Source: Gentiana macrophylla
Taxonomy: Eukaryota; Streptophyta; Magnoliopsida; Gentianales; Gentianaceae
Direction: 5' to 3'
DNA length: 64,000 nt
Assembly: GCA_026214975.1 (NCBI GenBank)
Contig: CM047805.1
Coordinates: forward strand, 64,898,170-64,962,169
Of this stretch, positions 21,895 through 35,420 are shown piece by piece; position 1 is the stretch's first letter, and each line of letters opens with the position of its first letter. Position numbers and translations under genes: made by a program. The notes beneath the pieces were generated by a model. The model was not told the DNA's origin. It saw nothing but the letters and a program-made list of their open reading frames with translations, and made no database searches.

Positions 21895-23240
21895 ACTTGA
21901 AAGAGTGGGGGTGTTTGCAAAGGTAGAAGTGCCTAAACCTAAACAAATAAAGGTTGGGCCTAAAACGATAGATTGCATATTTATCGGTTATGCGAATAAC
22001 AGTAGTGCATGTAGATTTTTAGTGCATAAATCTGACATCCCTGATGTACATGTGAATACCGTCATGGAGTCAATAAATGCTGTGTTTCTTGAGGATGTGT
22101 TTCCTAACAAAGACAGAATGAAGACACGAGTCCAAGTAAGCGGATGCATGAATCCACAGAGGATACCACGCTATAAAATGAGGAAATAGAACCGCGTAGA
22201 AGTAAAAGGGCTAGGACTTCAACGTCATTTGGTCTGTATTTTCTCACCTATATGGTAGAAAATGATCCAAGAACATATGCTGAGGCTATGTCAAATCCAA
22301 AAGCGCCTTACTGGAAAGAAGCAATAAAAAGTGAAATAGACTCCATTATGCAAAACCACACCTGGGAATTGGTTAATATTCCACCAAGGCATAAAACACT
22401 TGGTTGCCAGTGGATTTTTAAGAAAAAGCTTAAAGCTGATGGATCTATTGATAAATATTAGGCCAGATTGGTAGCCAAAGGTTATCGACAAAAAGAGGGT
22501 CTTGATTTTTTTCGATACATATTCACTGGTAACTAGAATCACTTCAATAAGGGTTCTTATTGCGATTGCTGCGGTCTATAACCTGGAAATCCATCAAATA
22601 GATGCTAAGACTGCGTTCTTAAATGGTGAATTGAAGGAAGAAATATAAATGGAACAACCCGAGGGGTTTGTAGTTCCAGGTCAAGAACACATGGTGTGTC
22701 AGCTCGTTAAATCATTGTGTGGGCTGAAACAAGCACCAAAACAATGGCACCAAAAATTAGATCAAACGATGTTGTCCAATGGGTTTAAATTTAACGAGTG
22801 TGACAAATATGTCTATATCAAGAACACTTCTAATTCCTATGTGATAGTATGTCTGTATGTTGATGACATGTTGATCATGGGAAGTACTCGTGATATAATC
22901 ATGAATACTAAGAAAATGTTGACACGGAATTTTGATATGAAGGATATGGGAGTTGCAGATGTAATTTTGGGGATTAAAATCTCTAGAATGTCTGATGGGC
23001 TTGCTTTGTCACAGTCTCACTACATTGAGTCTGTTCTAAAAAGATATAATGTCTTTCATGAAAGTCTTGTAAAAACTACAATTGACTTAAGTTTGCACTT
23101 AGTCAAGAACAAAGGTGAACATGTGTCTCAATTGAAATATTCACAAATCATAGGTTGTCTGATATACATAACCAACTATACTAGACCGGACGTAGCTTGT
23201 GCTGTGAATATACTAAGCAGGTTTACAAGTAATCCAAATG
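21895..23240 (+). pseudogene. C2 reverse transcriptase (several frame breaks)
   Basis: Continues from the integrase C-terminus (VGPKTIDCIFIGYA) to RT: WKEAIKSEIDSIMQN, WIFKKKLKADGS, ARLVAKGYRQKEG, QAPKQWHQKLD and active site YVDDMLIMGS (about 22857-22886). The end is RPDVACAVNILSRFTSNPNE. Breaks include a TAG in DKY*ARL (22459), a frameshift near 22505, and a TAA before MEQPEGF (22646). The last codons run into the AGGAT target site where A1 inserted. Confidence 0.9.
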
Positions 23241-23245
23241 AGGAT

Positions 23246-24825
23246 TGATGAGAGTCAACTTGACTCTGTTTTCCTACGTGTTTCGTACACTGTTTTCCTA
23301 CGTGTTTCGTACCCTGTTTTGACTTATTTTTACTTAATTCTGTACATATTTGGCTTGGTTTTGACACGTATTGCACCGTCTCGATGTTTACAAGATCCGG
23401 ACATATAATCTGGGATTCTCGACCTTTTTCGGTGTATTTATTATACTCTCGGTCACCCTAGTGTCCCGTAAGGGTTATGTGTGTTGTCGTTTTTGATGTT
23501 TTTCAGGAACTAGATGTACGAGATACCCGGAAAACATTTCGGAGCTTTGGAATGGTGAAAAATCCACTTTTGGGAAGAAAATTTGATAGGCCACCGCCTA
23601 TGGATCATAAGCCGCGGCCTATGAATATCAGAGAGTTGCCCAAAATTGACTCTGTTCATAGGCTGTCGCCCATAAACTGTAGGCCACGGCCTAAAGATGC
23701 TGAGAGCTAAGGAAACCTGCTGTCTGTCATAGGCCACGGCCTATGAATCACAGGCCGGCGCCTACGGGCCGACCCAAGCCACTATAAAAGGCATTTTTTG
23801 AGTGGATTTTCAATAGAATCTTCATGCCTTCAACCTCAAAACCCTGTAAATACACCTTTTCAACATCTATTCACCATTAGAGTAGTTTGTAAGCTAATCT
23901 GAACATATCTTTTGTAGAAAATCTTGGATCGATCTTAATTACGGTATTCTAGAGTTGATTTTGTAAACTACATTTGGTTTTCTTCTTGTTGGATTTTGTA
24001 GCTTTATTGTCAATAAAGGTACCTTCTTTACCTTTATTTTGATTGTGTTTTTATGTTCTTCAATAATTTGTTGTTTTATTAGTATAATGAGTAGCTAATC
24101 GTTATATAGCCGAGTTATGCGATGATCTTCAAAATCAAACCCTAGTTTGTTCTTGTGGTGTTCTTGATGTTCGATTTCTTGATTTTTGATGTGTTTGCAG
24201 TTCTAGAACTTGTGCTTGATCACATTTATTGAATCCGTGACTCGATAATAGTATTACACTTATCTTCCTTATAAATGTATTTTCCAAGAGGATACGGGAA
24301 CCGGGGTTCTAGAATCACCCTGTAAAACCAACTGAGTTGTTCAGATTCGGTTTCGTGTGTGAGGTTTTTATCGACTTGTTGAGCGTTTCATTGTACGTAG
24401 ACCGTGTTAGGTAAGTTAAATCCGTTCAGCGGACTGTTGAACCTGACATACGATGGTAGATTATTGAAATAATGTCTATTCTCGGAATTAGGAAACGACA
24501 CTCTTTGAGTGACATTGAGAACGTTTAGGTAAGTCAAAGACACTTCCGGATGTAGCTAGGGTATATGAGTATTAGATTGGATCATAGCTCGGCTATCTCT
24601 TTTTTTCATAGTTTAAATCTTTTATTTTTGTGTATATTTAGTTGTTAAAACCGGTGATCTAAAAAATCACCATGTCTCGTAGTTGTGTTGGCCTAAACTA
24701 GGAACGAAATACCGACTTTGATACTTAACTAGATTCCCAGTGGGATATGACATTGCTCGCCATTTATAGTACAACCGACTCGGTACCCTGCCGGTTAGAG
24801 TTGGCTCACTATAAAACGGCCATCA
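23246..24825 (+). mobile_element. A1 5' LTR (1,580 bp)
   Basis: Begins TGATGAGAGTCAAC and ends CGGCCATCA. U3 contains a tandem duplication of TTTTCCTACGTGTTTCGTAC (about 23268-23315), six GC-rich palindromes (23586-23763) and a TATA box ACTATAAAAGG (23781-23791). The 77-codon ORF overlapping the palindromes is treated as chance. Confidence 0.9.
23586..23763. repeat. Three palindrome pairs upstream of the A1 TATA box
   Basis: ATAGGCCACCGCCTAT (23586-23601) pairs with ATAAGCCGCGGCCTAT (23607-23622). 23658-23673 pairs with GTAGGCCACGGCCTA (23679-23693). ATAGGCCACGGCCTAT (23729-23744) pairs with AGGCCGGCGCCT (23752-23763). Centre spacings are 21, about 20.5 and 21 bp. The last palindrome ends about 20 bp before the TATA box. 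The 3' LTR copy has a perfect 18-bp version (CATAGGCCGCGGCCTATG, 28313-28330). Confidence 0.85.
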
Positions 24826-24832
24826 AGTTTTC

Positions 24833-24850
24833 TGGCGCCGTTGCCGGGGA
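24833..24850 (+). other. A1 primer binding site (tRNA-Asp type)
   Basis: TGGCGCCGTTGCCGGGGA lies seven bases after the LTR end. It is the classic Athila/Tat primer site complementary to tRNA-Asp. Confidence 0.9.
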
Positions 24851-25019
24851 ATCCAATTGATATCTATGAGTTAGTTAAATTCTTAGGATTAGGTCATTTT
24901 TTATTTTTCTTGTTATTTGTTTTTGTTTTCTTTGTTGTTGTTGTGATCACACCACATACTCCGGTAGTGGTAGTGACAATATACCGTGATTGTGTTCGTG
25001 TTGTTTCCCTGGTTTGCAG

Positions 25020-25454
25020 ATGATGAATCCTTATGGCAATTACGGCTCCTATCCATACTCACTTGGATGTTGCAATTACGGTGCTATGGGTTACAGAACA
25101 CAACCCTATTGCCAGTTCAACCCATACACCGCTTCATATGGAAATGAGTGGGATGATCCCCCAATTTATGTTGATCAAAAACTCGATACTTCTTCACCTT
25201 CGGAAATAGAGATATTAACGGATGAACATGTGCCACTTGAGCAAACGGTTGAACAGTTGAGTAATTTGGTCCAAGATCATATCAGAGAATTTCGTAATGG
25301 CTTCGCAACAATGCAAACAACCATACGAAACTTGGAGCATCAAGTTGAGCAACTGATCGAGAGAGAGGAGGCTGAGAGGAGAGAACAAGAAGGTCTGCTT
25401 GATGTCACCTCCGAGGAATGCTACGAGGATGGTAAGACTTTTGTATCTATTTAA
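25020..25454 (+). CDS. A1 short ORF resembling the C-terminal part of Athila gag (144 aa)
   Basis: Starts with MMNPYGNYGSYPYS, rich in Tyr/Asn/Gly. A probable coiled coil follows (LEQTVEQLSNLVQDHIREF then MQTTIRNLEHQVEQLIEREE, about residues 75-125), and the frame ends EDGKTFVSI. The motif IRNLEHQVEQL matches the conserved SIRNLExQVGQLA of Athila gag tails. Capsid core, zinc knuckle and all of pol are missing. The ATG follows a splice-acceptor-like CCCTGGTTTGCAG, so translation from a spliced RNA is possible. In an intact element this region links capsid to nucleocapsid. Whether this remnant is expressed is unknown. Confidence 0.55.
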   Translation: MMNPYGNYGSYPYSLGCCNYGAMGYRTQPYCQFNPYTASYGNEWDDPPIYVDQKLDTSSPSEIEILTDEHVPLEQTVEQLSNLVQDHIREFRNGFATMQTTIRNLEHQVEQLIEREEAERREQEGLLDVTSEECYEDGKTFVSI

Positions 25455-27965
25455 TCACTTATTCCATCTTTGTTTAGCCCTAGTGTTATAAATACGGGGG
25501 TGCACCCTATTGAGATTGCTGTTGATATTGAGCCTATTTGTTATTACTTGGTGCTAGAATCGTTATTGGTTGGTGTATGTTTTCGTTTGGGGAAAGTGTG
25601 TTCGTTGTTCTATGCAATGGACTCGTCAAACCGATCGTGGTGGTGGGGATTGAGCCCCGTGTTTCTCATATTTCATTTTCAATGGGTGTTCAATTCTTAC
25701 GATTTTGGTAGGGAGATGCAACAGTTTGCTCTCCTTTGGTATATCTATCCTTGACTTAGTTGGGGGTAGAAAGTCGAGCTGAGGACTCTAAGCTCAGAAT
25801 GTATTTTTATTCTTTTCTTTCTCATCGTGTTTCACTATATTTCTTTTATTTACCGTCATTTACAATTTTCTGCACTTCGTTTAATCTCTATTGGTTAATA
25901 TTGGCCATAGTAGGCCTCATTTTGGTTTGCCTTAGGCCACATATATGCCACATTTTGTAAGTATATCGGATGTAACAACCGTAACGGTCAACTTTTGGTT
26001 TGTATGATATGTTTTTAATAGTATTTTCCTAATGGTATATTAGCAGCCCAACTTTGTAGTTACAGCAGTCTATTTTGGGTATATGCTGTATGGTTACATT
26101 TATCCTCTCAATATGCTATCTATCTAGTATGTTTTATGGTTTGGCTGCTGAGACAGTCACTACCTTTCATGCTGTAAATAATCCTATGGCAATGATCCCA
26201 GCATTTTGTTATATATAATGTAAATATAGTATGGTTGTTCTACTTCATTTTGTAGTATCACTACTGTGCTTATTTTGGATTATTACACTTTTGCTGTGTT
26301 AACCATGCTATTTAGTACATGTGTATTAATCTTTACATACTCTATATTAAGTTGAAGATAAGCTTCATATGTAAGCTTTATATTTAGCATACTCTTTTGA
26401 TGTTCCAAGTTTGTAATTTTGCCTAATTTGCAATCTGCTCTACATGTGTGGCATCCCCCAAATATCTATATATATACTCCATACTTATACACCTTTGGTG
26501 TTGGTTGTGTATATTTTATAAGTACAGATACCCTGGGAGTTATTTTACGGATGCCACATACCGAAATTTCGCCGTTTCCGGGTTTAAGCTAAGCCTTTCA
26601 TTCCCTTTGTTTTTATTTTATTTAAAAACCGAGGTCGGTGTTCACTTTTAAAGTAGGGGGAGGGGGGCTAGCTAGCCGATTTGTCCAGTTTTGATTTTTA
26701 CGAATCGTGCCTTAGTTTTTAATCGCCCTTTAGTGAACTTTCGGGTAATTTTTCAAATTATAGTTTTGATATTGTTTATTGTGTTACGAGCCTTCGTATC
26801 CCATAGTTTGACATGTGTTAATTTCTCGAATACATTCTACTTTGTAGTGTCATCGTGTGTCGAAAATTGAACAATTTCACGTAATAGCTTCGACGTCATG
26901 ATTACTCGACTAGTGAACGATTATAGTTGTCGTATGACCCGGTTACCTAGAACTTATATTAGTAACTTCGAGGCGAAATAGAAAGGTCGTCGTTGTTAGG
27001 TACGGGACGACGGTTTTGGCATTTATTTTGACCCGATCAGAGCCCAAGGTCAACCTTAACATTTAATCCACAGTTGCCCCTCTCATCCTGTTGTAGGGTG
27101 GTTAGACCGCCACCCGAACTGGCCTTTCGTGTTACTAACCCGTAAATACCGATGCCCCAAGCTTTATTACGGTCTACGTATCCTTGACCACCTTGCAATT
27201 GAGCTTGTTAGTTCCGCACATTTTTATGATGTTGCGAGGTGTTGTTGAGACATGATTGTGAGATGTTATCGTGAGTTACGAGTTTTTCGGGAAGAGGATT
27301 GTAACTATGAATCGGATATGGGTTTTGGTCTAGACTTTGATGTATAGTTTTTTTTTTTATAATAATGTTCTCTGAATAAAAAAAAAAGGAAATAAAAAAT
27401 AGAATATATATTTGCATACAATAGTTTTTATAAGTCCAAAGTGGACTAATGTATTGTGTATAGTGAAAAAAGTTGAAGTAAAGTTAGGGTTCGGTTTTGT
27501 TTCCGGAAATGTATATAGTCAGGAAGATTGATGACGAAATGATAGCCGAATTTTGTATTTATATTTCGGTAAAAGCTCTTTTGCATCATTTCTTTCTTTT
27601 TTATCGTAAATATCCTTTGGTAGCCCGAACCCTAGCCTAACGATATAACCCTGCAAGTCTTGCTCGACCGTACTAGACGACGATAGACCTTGATTAGTGG
27701 AGATGTTTACAACGTATTAGCCTATGGTATAACCCTGGAATGTTACGCGTCTATAATCCGAACCGGTGGTTATTTGTCGATGTCGAAGAAGCTATTTTCA
27801 CACACACACCTTCATTATTCAACACAAGGTAGAACCAAATTTTTATGTATTCGTGTTTTTACTACTGTCTTACCTATATGATAAGGGAGACTCCTTATAC
27901 AATGACAGTGTTGACTCTATTTCTGTTTGAAACGCTGGGTTTTTCTTGGGGCGAGCAAACTCTAA
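25455..27965 (+). other. A1 non-coding internal region
   Basis: About 2.5 kb without a convincing gene. It is AT-rich, with short ORFs lacking domains (25470-25754, 25760-25960, 26448-26651). A purine-rich AAGTAGGGGGAGGGGGG lies at 26651-26667 and resembles an internal polypurine tract. Pol has been lost or never existed here. Confidence 0.6.
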
Positions 27966-27977
27966 GTAGGGGGTAAT
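27964..27977 (+). other. A1 polypurine tract
   Basis: AAGTAGGGGGTAAT directly precedes the 3' LTR start TGATGAGAG, the usual plus-strand priming site. Confidence 0.7.
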
Positions 27978-28942
27978 TGATGAGAGTCAACTTGACTCTG
28001 TTTTCATTCGTGTTTCGTACCATGTTTTGACTCGTTTTACTTAATTCTGGACATATTTGGCTTGGCTTTGACACGTATTGCACCGTTTTGATGTTTACGA
28101 GATCCGGACATAAAATCCGGGATTCTCGACCTTTTTCGGTGTATTTATTATACTCTCGGTCATCCTAGTGTTCCGTAGGGGTTATGTGTGTTGTCGTTTT
28201 TGATGTTTTTCAGGAACTAGATGTACGACATACCCGGAAAACATTTCGGAGCTTCAGAATAGTGAAAAATCCACTTTTTGGAAGAAAAGTTGAGAGGCCA
28301 CCGCCTATGGGTCATAGGCCGCGGCCTATGAACATCAGAGAGTTGCCCAAAAATGACTCTGTTCATAGGCCGTCGCCCATAAACTATAGGCCTATAAGAT
28401 GTTGAGAGCTATGGAAACCCGCTGTCTGTCGTAGGCCACGGCCTATGAATCACAGGCCGGTGCCTACGGGCCGACCCAAGCCACTATAAAAGGCATTTTT
28501 TGAGTGAATTTTCATCAGAATCTTCATCCCTTCGACCTCAAAACCCTGTAAATACACCTTTTCAACCTCTAATCACCATTAGAGTACTTTGTAAGCTAAT
28601 CTTAACATATCTTTTGTAGAATCAAGCTTGGATCGATCTTAATTACGGTATTCTGGAGTTGATTTTGTAAACTACTTTTGGTTTTCTTCTTGTTGGATTT
28701 TCTAGCTTTATTGTCAATAAATGTACCTTCTTTACCTTTCGTTTGATTGTATTTTTATGTTCTTCAATAATTTGTTGTTTTCTTAGTATAATGAGTAGCT
28801 AATCGTTATATAGCTGAGTAATGCGATGATCTTTGAAATCAAACCCAAGTTTGTTCTTGTGGTGTTCTTGATGTTTGATTTCTTGATTTTTGATGTGTTT
28901 GTATTTCTAGAACTTGTACTTAATCACGTTTATTGAATTCGC
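27978..28942 (+). mobile_element. A1 3' LTR, left part (before C3)
   Basis: Matches A1 5' LTR 23246-24239, with palindromes at 28294-28396 and TATA box at 28483-28493. One palindrome has collapsed to TATAGGCCTATA (28385-28396). The LTR is interrupted after GTTTATTGAATTCGC by C3. Confidence 0.88.
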
Positions 28943-30726
28943 TGTTAGGTGTAGTGTCCGAAAGACAATTTATGTAATTGTTTTTGATAGGATTTATGAT
29001 TTATCTTAATATTTGCATTTATGCTTATATTAATATACTGCTGAAAATCCAAAGTATATCGGTATGTAATCACATAACTCAGTGTATGGCATACAAACGA
29101 GGATTGAGTTAGTGATGATATGGTTAAAACTATTTAGTCCGTGGTGAATTTAATCAGAGTATGGGTCTCATGATTAATATACTAATAATGCGCCCAGAAC
29201 ACTTAACGGTGTGACCGTCTTATCCGGACCGTCGGTATAGGGTACCTAGTGGGGCATTTATATATGATGTTTATCATATATGACTGGACCGATTTGATTT
29301 GAGTTCTCGATATAATTCCGTGATCGAGAAACCTTATCGAATCACAAGATGATCATATATGGATTAATCTCAATCCTGAGGTGATCACTGTCTACTGCTT
29401 GGTTCAAAGTAGGGTTTGATGTGTTAGTTAAGGATCACTTGGATACATGTGATCTGGACACTTCTCGTTGGCTCTATTCTGGAATGAGTGAGCATTCTCT
29501 GACTTCACAGATACGGAATCCATTCCTTCATGCGGGAAGTAGACAGACAGTTCCCTTATTTGTTAATCCTAGAAACTGAACAACCGGCCGAGTTCATATT
29601 ATATTAGTTATGAACTAATTGATCACTTGGGGGTTAATGGTAAATAAGGATAAGATGTTTTGAGAAGGGTTTACGGAAATATCCCGAATCAAAACGAACA
29701 GTCTATGGAGGATTAGTCTATATGTAATGAATATATCAGTGGACGCTTATTTACTCGATGATTAGAGTGTAAGTATATATATATAATCGATAGAGTTCAG
29801 TTCCGGGTTTATGGTGGCGTAATCCCGGAATTAATTGATTGAATAAGAAATATTCTGTCCGAAGAATATTTTTATTTAATTTATTGTAGTTACTGGTTAT
29901 AGGTCCATGGTCCCCGATGTGGCTCCTAACATGCATATGTTTTCTTGACGTTGGGCCTCAATAATAATTAAGCAGTTGGACTATTTAATTGATGTGCGAA
30001 ATAATTATTTAGTGGGCTAAATAATTAAAAACATGGAAAAAACATTTTTCATGGATTCGACCCTTTTGTGTATCATACGTGTGCTAACCTAATTGAATTA
30101 GGGGAGGCACATTTTCTAAGTATATATTTATCAAGAAATTAGTTTTCTTGGATAATCATATGACATGTGATTAATTGTTTATTTGTTAAATTCTTAACTG
30201 GAAAAATATTAGATTGATCCTTAAATATTCTAGATTTGTTCTATATTATTCTAGGAGTATCTTTTATTTAATAAGGATTATTATAATTGATTTTGTATTA
30301 ATTATTAAATCCTTGGAGGGCAATGATTTCTCTCCTATATAAAGAGAGTTTTCCTAAATCCTACAGAATATGTAAAACACGCCATATACACAATTATAAT
30401 GGGGAGATGTTGACTTCCTATTAGGGTTTAGAGTTGAGAAAATATTCGGGATTTTCCGGGTAGCATATCAAGGAGGTCAAGCATCAAGGATCGATATCCA
30501 CCGGTCGTTTCTTAGAGATACACATCGGAAGACTGTGACATCTCAACTATTTGGATCTCAGCTTCTCAATCTTTGAATCTAATCTTTTGATTGGTAAGTA
30601 GATCTAACCTTCTTGTAGGTTAGATCTATTTATTCATATGCTTTAATGTTATATTGATCGTGATCTTTGTTATTCCGCTGCGTAATCGGGCGGATCTAGA
30701 TCCGTCCGACGATATTACATCCAACA
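28943..30726 (+). mobile_element. C3 5' LTR (1,784 bp)
   Basis: Begins TGTTAGGTGTAGTG and ends TACATCCAACA. The promoter is at CCTATATAAAGAG (30334-30346). The ORF at 29751-29936 on the minus strand is AT-rich and not supported. Confidence 0.87.
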
Positions 30727-30728
30727 AG

Positions 30729-30740
30729 TGGTATCAGAGC
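30729..30740 (+). other. C3 primer binding site (tRNA-iMet type)
   Basis: TGGTATCAGAGC two bases after the LTR end is an exact initiator tRNA-Met site. Confidence 0.9.
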
Positions 30741-33070
30741 CTCCGATCTATAAATTAAAGTATATAATTGATAGATCTAGGAGTGGATTTGCATGTTTAG
30801 ATTGCATTGTTTTTCGTTTTTTTTTAAATTCGAAAATTTTCATGATGATGAATGCTTTGATACGTTGTGGTGAAGAGATGGATTGTGGTTGGAATTTTTT
30901 ACCCGTTAGATCTATTGTAAACTCATTATATGAGTATAGGAAATTTTGTAATTTATTTGATGATGTAATTTTAAATTTCCTAGAAATAAATCTGTTTTGT
31001 TGTTGTTCGATTTTTCTGTTTTTCCCATTGATTGAGCCGTTGAAACGATGATCCCTCCGGTCATAATAAGGATCAAACGTTCATGATCAAGCCCTCAAAA
31101 TTTGGTGTCGATCGGAGTTCGTCTCTATATCATATTGTGGCTATAAAGTTACTGCTGTAACAGAAAAGCACAGCAGCCGTAAAAACCCTAGCTGTGATTT
31201 CGTCAAATTTCTGCAAGATTTTGGAACTTTGAAACATAGATCCGACCGTTCAGATTGACTAACATGGAGTTATGAAAAATCTCTAAAACTTTCAGGTCGA
31301 TCGGGTTTTTTCTCGATGCCCGATCGGCTCTGGCAAGACACTGCTGCGCCGCAGTTATAAACAGATGCAGCAGTTGGATCAGCGGATTGCTGGAAAAATT
31401 GGGCCATCGAAACTCGGATCCAACCGTCCATATTGAATCAGGAGGAGTGAAGAACAGGCCCACAAAGTTTCGTGTCAATCATAGTTCGTTAGGATGATCG
31501 ATCATCGATGAAACGGATCATCAGCAGATTGTATTAGAAACTAGTAAACCCTAGTTAGGGTTTATTTTTTTTATTTTCTAATAGGTTAGATGCGGGGGTG
31601 TCAATGGTCCATCTTGATGTTTATTTTCTGCACTAGTATGTATGCTTAGGATGTATGCGTAGAACCAGAAAATTGTCATGACATGCATCATATCATGAAT
31701 TCCACTCCATATGCATACATTTAGCTATTTAATTTTGGATAATTAATTAGGCATGTATTCAACTCGATTAATTAGTTTAAGTTTTAATTAATTGTTGTGG
31801 AAATTAATTATTAGAAACTAATTAAAGAACCGAGGAACCGGGTTTTGTCAACCGTTAAGTTTTCGGTGAATCCCACCTTAAACCGGAACGAGATTGCGGG
31901 TTTGTTCCGTAGTGTCTACGGGAAAGTTTGACAATTCAAAAAATCGGAAAATCATGATACATGGGTTCGGAAATGGTCTAACCATGGTTGGGTAAGTTCA
32001 ACTGAGCTACGGCTCGATCGACTCACCCTCCACGTGTGACGTTTGCATGGGGGTTCGGCAAGAGTTAGCATATCCGACAAGCCTTTACAGCTAAATGGGG
32101 CTTCTCTTAGCCGGATCCGACCGACAGTCACATGTGTTCCAAAGAATAAGACGGTAGGCTTGCCTACATTACCGACACCATTTGGGTACATGATTTTTTG
32201 TTTCTTAAAATATTGTCAAGTCCAAAACCGCGATCAGTAAATCCACCACTTTTTTCAAAATATTGAGTGGGAGCGGGGAAGGCGACAACCGACCCCACGG
32301 CCTCTACTATAGATGCAAGCAAGTGAGAGAATGGTGACGACTCATTCCGCTTTGATTTCGGCCCCCTTCGGATGGTGTTCACCGCTATCAAAATTCAAGG
32401 CTTGGTCTCCGAAAGGATAGGATCTTGAGGACTCGCCGGGTCACTGACCTGCCCTACGTAGGCATACTCGGGGCGTACTTAAAGGTCTGATATAGTAGGT
32501 CACACTCATCAGGATATTTTAGGAAATATCTTGGCTGAAAAAGGAAGATAATCGACGATTAAAGTATGGGATGTACGATTCCCATAAGATGTTTGATTCT
32601 CAAAGTTTAATCATCGAGAGAGATTTTCTCAGTTTAACCATCATCGTGCTGATACCGACCCCCTAGGCGGTGGTACGATGTGAGGTTAAATCCTTGGAAT
32701 GGTAGGATAGACTTTTACAGTTTATAATTCCTAAAAAATTATCTAGTCGTGTATGTATGAATTTTTTATGTCAATTTTGTTTACAACTATCATCTCAAGG
32801 CTACTAAACTGCTAGTGTAATAAATTCGTTAAAAGTGGAAAGTAACAAGAACGTTGAACTCATCGAAGAATGCAATTAAATTTTGGAAGAGATATTCCTC
32901 TTGAGCCTTTAAATCTTAAGTGACATAGTATAGGTATGTCACTGCTGTCACTCGTGTTGAACGAGAGACGCACTTAGTTCAAAGATGATGTAGGACTACA
33001 TAAAATTCTATTAGTGAATTTTAATTGTGTGAGTAATCACACAAGAAATTTCTAATTGAAAAATTGGAAA

Positions 33071-33373
33071 ATCATAAATAAAGTGTTGCTAGTTAGATGG
33101 TATTTGGAACCGATAAACTAGTGGGAGCTTTATTCTTATGATTTGTTGTTTTTCTGAATCATTAGAAATGTGTAAGAGACTGCACAAGAGTTTTTCCATT
33201 CCTGGAAAAACGTGAACAAAGCATTACTAGTTAGACGGTATTTGAAACCGATAAACTAGTGGGAGCTTAGTTCTGGTGATTTTATAATCTCTAAAAAATC
33301 ATAAATAAAGTATTGCTAGTTAGACGGTATTTGGAACCGATAAACTAGTGGGAGCTTTAACCTTATGATTTGT
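33071..33373 (+). repeat. Three direct repeats in C3
   Basis: A unit of about 73 bp containing GCTAGTTAGACGGTATTTGG followed by AACCGATAAACTAGTGGGAG occurs at about 33071, 33211 and 33298. Each ends in the polypurine-like CTAGTGGGAGCTT, reminiscent of copia 3' regions. Confidence 0.8.
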
Positions 33374-35230
33374 TGATTTATTAGAAAAATCAAATAGTCC
33401 AAACGAGTAACACTATCATTAGACATCCCACAGTTCACGAGTAGTGTCTACTCAAATGAACTACAAGTTCAAGACTATTTCCATATAAGGAAAATCAAGA
33501 ATGGGAAAGAATGTCTATACATGTTAGTCATCTAAACTATGTAGTTTTAAGGCTAAACCGGAATGTTAATAAATAGAAATCAGAGGATAAGGAAAGTGAT
33601 TTCGGATCACTGACCAATGCATCCTCAATGATTTCCTCGAAAGCTAAGTTCTTTGGAAGAACAAGGTAGCTATGCATTAAACGATAAATAGTGTAGACAA
33701 TGGGCAGTAATTTCAGCTAGAATAGTGGGAGTGATATAAGGAAATGAATTTTGGATTCAATCCATGAATATCACAGAAAATTTATTTTCTGTTTTCAGAT
33801 TCGTTGGAATGAATGGATTCACTTTCAAATTCGATAATTTGTTTGTCTTATAGAAAGTGAATATGACATTTGTTACACGAATCCAAGACTCGTACTTTTG
33901 TTTGATAAAGTCAGAACCACTAAGAATTGCTGAAAAGGTATATGTAACACATCTTAAACTATTAAAGGCAAAAGGTTTCCTTATTTAGACAAACACTTCT
34001 TCATACTCTATTAATTAGTGCATATTTCCTAAAGACAAGATCTGAAGACTGGCATAGGGTGATTCCTATCTCCCAGTCAAGGAACACTGTCTCAAAAGGA
34101 GCAATGACTAAGCTTCCTTTCAATCGGGAAAGGGTAATAGATTTAAAGAAGTAACATAGCTTGTTCATAATGACCTTCGGGGTCTTGTGAAAGATACAAG
34201 TTAGAAGGAGCTTCTGAGTAGTGACATCTAATCAGACAACTACTCGAAACGCAATAAGATTATCTAAAATATTTGGAGGTATATCTGATTTCACTAGAGA
34301 TAGAGTATTTCATGCTCAGTAATAGACCATAGCATAGTCTTGGGACTGATGCTCAACCGGCCTCCCAGTGAAATTTATCCACTGAGGGATAACACCATAA
34401 ATTTGCCTCATATAGTTATTAATGTGCTATAATACACTGCTCAACTCATTTAAGATATTGGTTGCAAAATAACGGTTTACACTATCATGTAAAACCGAGA
34501 AGTCTACCTAGAAGATGCTTAGAAATTTGTGGATAAGGAGTGAATTCGGTTCACCCCACATCAGTCAATATAGGCATTTAGCACTTACTGCTTGAAGGTA
34601 GGACTGGAAATTTTGCGTACACGTTCAGATGATGACTGTTCATGCAATATCTTATACGTTGATTAAAGGTTGGTTATAAGATTCTTAAGATCAGAAGTGA
34701 CGGTTATACTGTCAAAACCCCTTCTGAAAGGGTCTATGAATAACAACCTTGGACTTTGGAGTATGGTTACTCAAGGTAGTTAATAACTGATTAGATCAGA
34801 CCACGTCCAACATTGGTTGTTGGTGATAACACTGATAATTACTATTTGATCAAAATATCGATCCACCAAGAATGCAATGGGAGTATGGTTTAACCATTAC
34901 CTATTGTGGTTTTCTGAAGACTTTGCAGTTTGCAGAGGTGATTGATAACATATGGTTCCTTGCGGGCTGTATAGGATTCTGATCAATAGAGGTTAGTTTA
35001 AAAGCCATAACCCTGTGAATGGAGTTTTGGTACTCCAGTTCTGTTCACACTCTAGTAGAACCACCTGAGTGTCTCAGGCCCAATGGGAGTAATTGGATCT
35101 ACATGATAAAATTCGAATGAATAGAAAGTTTAACTTTTGGTACAAAGCTGAGTGGTCTAAGGGTGATTCCCCAACAAGTAGAGAGTTAACCAGACCGTGA
35201 ACTCTCTCACCACTCGGTCTTGTTTTATTC

Positions 35231-35420
35231 CGTTAGAAAGCAGAAAATAGGGGTGATTCCCTAAGACTTTCTTGCCGAACAAACGGAATCTGAATTCATT
35301 CGGAACAGAAGGGTTTTAGCTAAGAATAAATGAATGATTTCGTTAGAAAGCAGGAAATAGGGGTAACTCCTTGAGACTTTCTTGCCAATCAAACGGAATC
35401 TGAATTGATTCAGGAACCAA
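35231..35420 (+). repeat. Tandem duplication (110-bp period) in C3
   Basis: CGTTAGAAAGCAGAAAATAG (35231) recurs with few changes at 35341, including ACTTTCTTGCC and AAACGGAATCTGAATT in both units. Confidence 0.8.

Noticed and set aside
24841..25023. Hydrophobic 60-codon ORF after the A1 primer site
   Set aside because: Its Phe/Val-rich content comes from a T-rich leader; no family match and overlaps the likely splice acceptor.
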